Source: an uncultured Bacilli bacterium (GTDB lineage: Bacteria > Bacillota_I > Bacilli_A > RF39 > UBA660). Taken from it: 64,000 nucleotides of DNA. This document shows, piece after piece, positions 59,979-64,000 of this stretch. The position numbers and the translations under genes are program-made. The notes beneath the pieces are model-generated. The model searched no databases. It was not told where the DNA came from and was given only the letters and a program-made list of their open reading frames with translations. Numbering within the stretch: the first letter of the stretch is position 1; each line of letters begins with the position of its first letter. Where the stretch lies: the NCBI GenBank assembly GCA_934102335.1, contig CAKOSP010000005.1, forward strand, positions 62,001 to 126,000, written 5' to 3'.

Positions 59979-60424
59979 TGAAAAAAGTATTAACAGTATT
60001 ATTAGTAGTAATTTTTACTTTATGTGGTTGTAGTAAAAATGATGGAAAGTTTTATCTTGATAAGGAATATTATGGTAGTTCTGAATTCATTGAAGTTGAT
60101 TCACGTCAAATAAATGAATTGCAAGAAAAGAAAGCTTCTTATATAGTTTTTACTTATAATCCCTTTTGTTCTTTGCAAGTTCCTTGTGATGATATTTTTA
60201 AAGAATATATGAAAAATAATAAAGTAAGTTTTTATTCCATTTCTTACGATGAATTTTCTAAAACTGAACTTGTGAAAACAGTTAAATTTGCACCTTCAGT
60301 TATAATTATTAATAAAGGCGAAATAAAAGCTTATTTAGATGCTTCTTTAGATAGTGATTTAGATAAATATCAGGATACAGAGAAATTTAGTGATTGGATT
60401 AATAGTTTTATAAAACTAAAATAA
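59978..60424 (+). CDS. lipoprotein with a thioredoxin-like fold
   Basis: A 148-residue lipoprotein. The lipobox is TLCGCSK with the lipidated Cys at about residue 19, requiring the lgt encoded in this window. The body reads as a thioredoxin-like fold: YIVFTYNPFCSLQVPCDDIFKEYM, and KTVKFAPSVIIINKGEIKAYL with a cis-Pro-like APS. The cysteines are spaced as in CxxxxxC, not the classical CxxC. It is co-translated with the rhodanese-like protein, and both would act outside the membrane. Confidence 0.72.
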   Translation: MKKVLTVLLVVIFTLCGCSKNDGKFYLDKEYYGSSEFIEVDSRQINELQEKKASYIVFTYNPFCSLQVPCDDIFKEYMKNNKVSFYSISYDEFSKTELVKTVKFAPSVIIINKGEIKAYLDASLDSDLDKYQDTEKFSDWINSFIKLK

Positions 60425-60446
60425 AAGCTAGTAATAGCTTTTTTTT
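60423..60446 (+). terminator. intrinsic terminator
   Basis: 8-bp stem AAAAGCTA (60423-60430) / TAGCTTTT (60435-60442), GTAA loop, T8 tail. Confidence 0.8.
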
Positions 60447-60474
60447 AATGATATTATATTGATGGAGGATAGTT

Positions 60475-61191
60475 ATGAATAAAAAAATTATTATTAGTAT
60501 ATGCGTGGTTGTAGCATTAATTATAGGAGTTGTTTCTTATTTTGTTGTAAAAGATATGAAACAAGAATCTAAGTTGTTAACAGAAGCTTCAATCGTTGTA
60601 GATGCGATTGATTTTGATAATTTAAATGAAGAAGTTATAAATAAACATTTATCAAAAATTGTTACCCATGGAGATTATGCAGTTGTAGAAAAAGCGTTCA
60701 AAGATTACATACATGATTATTTATATGATTTTAATGTAGTAAAAATAGTAAATGTATTAAATGATGAAAGAATTGTTAATTTGTTATCTATAGAAAATTA
60801 TAAAAAAGATGGAAAAGAATTTACTGAATCTAAAACATATTTAGATGAGACAATAAGTTTTTTAAAAATAAGTAAAGAAAAATATCATGAATATATAAGT
60901 GATGAAAAGGTTCTTTCTTATATAAATGATAAAGGCTTGGATAGTTATTATGTTGATCTTTATAAAAATGAATTGATTGGAGATTTAAAAGCTCAAGATG
61001 AAAGTGATTCTTTTAATAAATCACTTGATAGCATTATTAATATTTTAGATATCTATAAGCAGGTTTTAAATTTATTATCTACAAATAAAAATACTTGGAA
61101 TATTGAGAATGATCAAATAGTATTTAATTCACAAAATGTATTAGATTCATATACAAATTTATTAAATAAAATAACAGAGGATACTAATTAA
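60475..61191 (+). CDS. hypothetical membrane-anchored protein
   Basis: A 238-residue protein with an N-terminal signal anchor (IIISICVVVALIIGVVSYFVV, residues 4-24) and a helical extracytoplasmic domain rich in Lys, Asp and Asn. No family was recognised. ATG 60475 follows GATGGAGGAT. Its 3' end overlaps the convergent gene by eight bases. Confidence 0.65.
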   Translation: MNKKIIISICVVVALIIGVVSYFVVKDMKQESKLLTEASIVVDAIDFDNLNEEVINKHLSKIVTHGDYAVVEKAFKDYIHDYLYDFNVVKIVNVLNDERIVNLLSIENYKKDGKEFTESKTYLDETISFLKISKEKYHEYISDEKVLSYINDKGLDSYYVDLYKNELIGDLKAQDESDSFNKSLDSIINILDIYKQVLNLLSTNKNTWNIENDQIVFNSQNVLDSYTNLLNKITEDTN

Positions 61192-61525
61192 TATTATTTG
61201 TGTTTTTTAATTGCTCAATTTCTTGATTTAAGGCATTTACCATTTTTTTTAGCATCTCGATTGTATTTTCATCATCGCTATTATCATTATTTCTGTTAGA
61301 AAAAGTGTAGGAGTTATTTTTGCCTGATTCAGTTGATCCAGGTGCTTCTAAGCCGCGTTCTTGCATTACGGCACGATAAAATGCATTTGTTGATAAAACT
61401 TGTGCTACTAACATTAACCAATTGCCTAAGGCATTTTGTTCATTGGCAGTCATATCATCTATAAGGATATATCCTACAATTACAGCACTTAATGAAAAAA
61501 CTTTTGGAGGAACATTTGGTAACAT
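61184..61525 (-). CDS. conserved-looking hypothetical protein with a hydrophobic N-terminus
   Basis: A 113-residue protein. The first ~55 residues (KVFSLSAVIVGYILIDDMTANEQNALGNWLMLVAQVL) may be membrane associated; the middle is Asn/Ser rich and the end is a coiled coil (IEMLKKMVNALNQEIEQLK). Similar short proteins are familiar from gut Bacillota but have no known function. ATG 61525 follows AAGGAGG. It is convergent with the 60475 gene. Confidence 0.65.
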   Translation of the reverse strand: MLPNVPPKVFSLSAVIVGYILIDDMTANEQNALGNWLMLVAQVLSTNAFYRAVMQERGLEAPGSTESGKNNSYTFSNRNNDNSDDENTIEMLKKMVNALNQEIEQLKNTNNIN

Positions 61526-61634
61526 AAAAACCTCCTTAAGATGAATTCTATAATATAAAATATTCTAATATTAGGTTAATATGATTGATTTTAAAAAAAT
61601 TATGTTATAATAAACAAGCAAGGGAGAGTTTTGT

Positions 61635-62135
61635 ATGAAAATTATTCTTAAAGATAAAGTTTATGTCCAATGGATAGATATTAAAAATTTGGTTTATGCT
61701 AAATGTGCATTAGGATTTTATTGTCCTGATCTGGTTTGTCATAAATATACAGAATTAAATGAAAATGGCTCTATTATGGAATCTGAATTTGTAAAGTTTG
61801 AAGATGCAGAAGTTGTTCTATTTTTTAATAATTTTGATTTTATAATTGATTATATTACTTTTATGAAAATGAATAAAAAAGAAATGGCAATGAAGTATAA
61901 TTATCTTTTAAAATCTAGAAATTATATCTCACAGTTTATACATTATGATTGTGCTGAAAAACATAATGTAGAACGTAAAAAATTATTAGCAAAATACGAT
62001 TATTTAACTTATCAAATATTGGAGTTAAATAAATTTGTTGATTTTAAGCAAGGTAAGTTTGAAATGAAACTCCCAACAGGTGTAGATTATCCTAAAGGAT
62101 ATAATAGAAAATTGGCTAAAAATAAAAAAAGATAA
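61635..62135 (+). CDS. hypothetical protein
   Basis: A 166-residue basic protein with no recognised domain, signal peptide or membrane segment. Several aromatic and Cys residues (CALGFYCPDLVC) occur near the N-terminus. ATG 61635 follows AAGGGAGAG, with an extended -10 TGTTATAAT ending at 61611. A bidirectional terminator follows. Confidence 0.6.
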   Translation: MKIILKDKVYVQWIDIKNLVYAKCALGFYCPDLVCHKYTELNENGSIMESEFVKFEDAEVVLFFNNFDFIIDYITFMKMNKKEMAMKYNYLLKSRNYISQFIHYDCAEKHNVERKKLLAKYDYLTYQILELNKFVDFKQGKFEMKLPTGVDYPKGYNRKLAKNKKR

Positions 62136-62159
62136 ATCATCAAAAGATTTATCTTTTTC
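62130..62159. terminator. bidirectional intrinsic terminator
   Basis: 9-bp stem AGATAAATC (62130-62138) / GATTTATCT (62146-62154), 7-nt loop, with A-rich and T-rich sides, between convergent genes. Confidence 0.8.
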
Positions 62160-62466
62160 TTTTTCTGTTGAATGCTATGTAATAATCACAACTAACTACT
62201 TCTTTTTCAAGATCAATAATTGTTTTGGTAACAAAATAGCCTTTAAATTTTAGTGCTCTTTTTAAAGTGTCGTATAATTGAAACGATGTAATTTTGTTAT
62301 ACTTTGATGTAGTAGGATCACCATATACCATTGGAGTAAATGCCAATAATTGGTGATTTATGCATTTTATTTGCAATTTATAAGTTTCTACGTACTGTGA
62401 TAAATATTCCTCAATTATTTTACTTGCTTCTTGAAAAGTGAGTTTAAGTGTTTCTTGATTACTCAT
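62149..62466 (-). CDS. hypothetical protein
   Basis: A 105-residue soluble alpha/beta protein of unknown function. ATG 62466 follows AGGAGGT. The C-terminus is very basic (AFNRKRKR). The gap from 62467 to 62710 holds no gene that could be supported; it is AT-rich, with likely promoters for this gene and for the helicase gene. Confidence 0.6.
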   Translation of the reverse strand: MSNQETLKLTFQEASKIIEEYLSQYVETYKLQIKCINHQLLAFTPMVYGDPTTSKYNKITSFQLYDTLKRALKFKGYFVTKTIIDLEKEVVSCDYYIAFNRKRKR

Positions 62467-62710
62467 AATACCTCCTGATTAATTAGTATTATAACATAGA
62501 ATGTTTTATTTGCTAGTTAAATCTGCTGTTTTAAAGTATTTTGTGGCTTTTGGTTAAGTATTTTTAGGCTAAATCTTAAATAATTTATAATAAGATATGT
62601 AATAAAAATAAAAAGATTGATATTTAATTCAAGTAAATTAAAGTGATCATAGCAAATTATTTTAATAATATAAGTAAATGTGTTAAAATATATATTAAGT
62701 TGGTGATACT

Positions 62711-64000
62711 ATGACAATTAGTAGTGCGGAAATGGAAAAAGAGAAAAGCTATTTGGAGCAAGTAAAAAAAGTTGCAAATGACATGATTGCTAGTATAGAT
62801 ACAAAAGTAAAAGAAGAAAAACAAGATATATTTGAAATAAAAAAATATATTTGGGATGAATGTAAAGCCATGGGAGAGTTAGAATATGGTAACTTATTAA
62901 ATGATACCGATGCAAAGGTAAAAAGAACTAACGATCAAATTATGCAGGGATTTATGTATAAAAAAATTCTTGATAATGCTTATTTTAGTAGAGTTGATTT
63001 TAAAACGGATAGTGAATTTATAAATGTTTATATTGGATTACACGGTTTATATAGTGATGATAAAAATTATATTTTTGATTGGCGAGCACCTATTTCAAGT
63101 TTATTTTATGATTATACGATAGGTAATGCTGAATATGATGCACCTATAGGAAAAATAAAAGGTAAAATTGAACTGAGACGTCAATATAAAATTGAATCAG
63201 GATATATTAAGAGAATAATTGAAAATGACATTAATATTGACGATGAAATACTTCAAGAAGTTTTATCTTCAAATTCTTCTGATAAAATGAAAAATATAGT
63301 TACTACAATTCAAACAGAACAAAATACAGTAATAAGGAATACAAAAGATAAATTTTTAATTGTCCAGGGTGTTGCGGGAAGTGGAAAAACTTCGGTAGCA
63401 TTACATAGAATTGCTTACTTATTATATAAAGAAGATAATTTAAATAGTAATAATGTCCTTATATTTTCCCCAAATAATGTTTTTAGTGAATATATCTCTA
63501 ATGTCCTACCTGAGTTAGGTGAGGAAAATGTTTTAAATACAACCTTTAATGATTTGGTGAAATCTTATATTAAAAATCACAAAAATATAGAAACTTTTTC
63601 AGAATTTTTAGAGCGTAAGTATGAAGGCATAAATAATAATGAAAAAGATGATTGTATTTATACTAAAAATGAATTAGATGAGTTTATGAATCGATTTTTA
63701 AATAAATTTATATTTAAATATGGGATAAATATAAATGGTATCTATTTTAATCAATTTGAATTAAATAAGCGGTTAACTGAAAAGTATAAAAAACTTCCAT
63801 TTTTAGATCGAGTTGATAGTATTTCAGAATATATATGTAATAATGTAAATATTTCAGTTAAGAAATATAAGACTAAAATTAAAAATAGATTATTAAAAGA
63901 ACTTGAGATTGAACTTAATCCAATTAATATTTATAACCAATTTTTAGAATCTAAAAATTGTGAAAAGGATATTAGTAAAAAAGTTTATTTTGAAGATTTA
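62711..64000 (+). CDS. helD: HelD-like superfamily I helicase/RNA polymerase recycling factor (3' truncated by window)
   Basis: First 430 codons of a HelD (YvgS)-type ATPase, which removes stalled RNA polymerase from DNA. The long N-terminal coiled-coil arm (residues 1-120) is followed by FDWRAPISSLFYDY, a typical HelD element, and Walker A VAGSGKTSVALHRIAYLL near residue 218, with LIFSPNNVFSEYISNVLPELGE next. ATG 62711 follows GGTGAT. The gene continues past the window end, so the second helicase half is not seen. Confidence 0.88.
   Translation, partial: MTISSAEMEKEKSYLEQVKKVANDMIASIDTKVKEEKQDIFEIKKYIWDECKAMGELEYGNLLNDTDAKVKRTNDQIMQGFMYKKILDNAYFSRVDFKTDSEFINVYIGLHGLYSDDKNYIFDWRAPISSLFYDYTIGNAEYDAPIGKIKGKIELRRQYKIESGYIKRIIENDINIDDEILQEVLSSNSSDKMKNIVTTIQTEQNTVIRNTKDKFLIVQGVAGSGKTSVALHRIAYLLYKEDNLNSNNVLIFSPNNVFSEYISNVLPELGEENVLNTTFNDLVKSYIKNHKNIETFSEFLERKYEGINNNEKDDCIYTKNELDEFMNRFLNKFIFKYGININGIYFNQFELNKRLTEKYKKLPFLDRVDSISEYICNNVNISVKKYKTKIKNRLLKELEIELNPINIYNQFLESKNCEKDISKKVYFEDL

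Noticed and set aside
62467..62710. A small RNA or extra gene in the gap before the helicase gene
   Set aside because: No clear hairpin-terminator, ribosome site or open frame could be supported.
1..64000. Possible mollicute genetic code (TGA as Trp)
   Set aside because: Several genes stop at TGA (25485, 27837, 42103) with a following gene in good register, and Trp is encoded by TGG.

Overview
This is chromosomal DNA from a strongly AT-rich, low-GC Gram-positive bacterium, probably an uncultured gut lineage of Bacilli close to the Mollicutes/Erysipelotrichia border. Strong Shine-Dalgarno sites, a serine T-box, an uvrB promoter with a DinR/LexA-type SOS box, CotF-like coat proteins, a SUF cluster of sufC-D-S-U order and TagO/TagD/CDP-glycerol-type genes all fit Bacillota. 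TGA is a normal stop codon (for example at 25485, 27837 and 42103), so this is not a recoded mollicute. No rRNA, tRNA, CRISPR array, prophage or insertion sequence was recognised. Coding is dense and almost entirely on the + strand.

Layout: 1-5.2 kb holds the 3' end of addA, two uncharacterised genes (one with an HExxH motif) and rnr on the - strand. 5.2-11.2 kb holds a ZIP metal transporter, a short iron-sulfur assembly operon (sufC, a half-length SufD-like scaffold, sufS, sufU; no sufB here) and a T-box controlled GNAT-serS operon. 11.2-14.4 kb has a modular secreted protein with very long poly-T tracts and a large Asn-rich membrane protein. 14.6-17.2 kb has miaB and nagZ.

17.2-40.0 kb is a cell-surface glycopolymer locus: a TagO-type initiating transferase, an O-antigen-ligase-like membrane protein, an LTA-synthase-like enzyme, an ABC-2 exporter pair, five glycosyltransferase genes, an FAD mutase/oxidoreductase-like protein, a pyruvyl transferase, WecB, a NodB deacetylase, a YidC/Oxa1-CDP-glycerol-transferase fusion, a class V aminotransferase, a TagD-Gfo/Idh fusion, and lgt. 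Together they look able to build, decorate (pyruvate, an alcohol or amino-alcohol phosphate) and export a teichoic-acid-like polymer.

40-64 kb is mostly housekeeping: cysS behind a Cys-Cys leader peptide, a Zn peptidase, two paralogous phosphoesterases, an RluA synthase, a flippase-like membrane protein, uvrB, a CBS-DHH pyrophosphatase, an SDR, a membrane glycosyltransferase, a CotF-like pair, an M29 aminopeptidase with a DUF4186 gene, a second modular secreted protein, small membrane proteins, a rhodanese/thioredoxin-like extracytoplasmic pair, several unknowns, and the 5' part of a HelD-like helicase.

Most notable observations: a probable translational attenuator ahead of cysS (MYQKRCCLFN leader peptide plus a hairpin that hides the cysS ribosome-binding site); the YidC-CDP-glycerol-transferase fusion and the neighbouring aminotransferase/TagD-Gfo/Idh unit; two secreted proteins 45 kb apart with matching ends and exchanged cores; and the 17-18 nt poly-T tracts beside them, one of which appears to have lost half a terminator.
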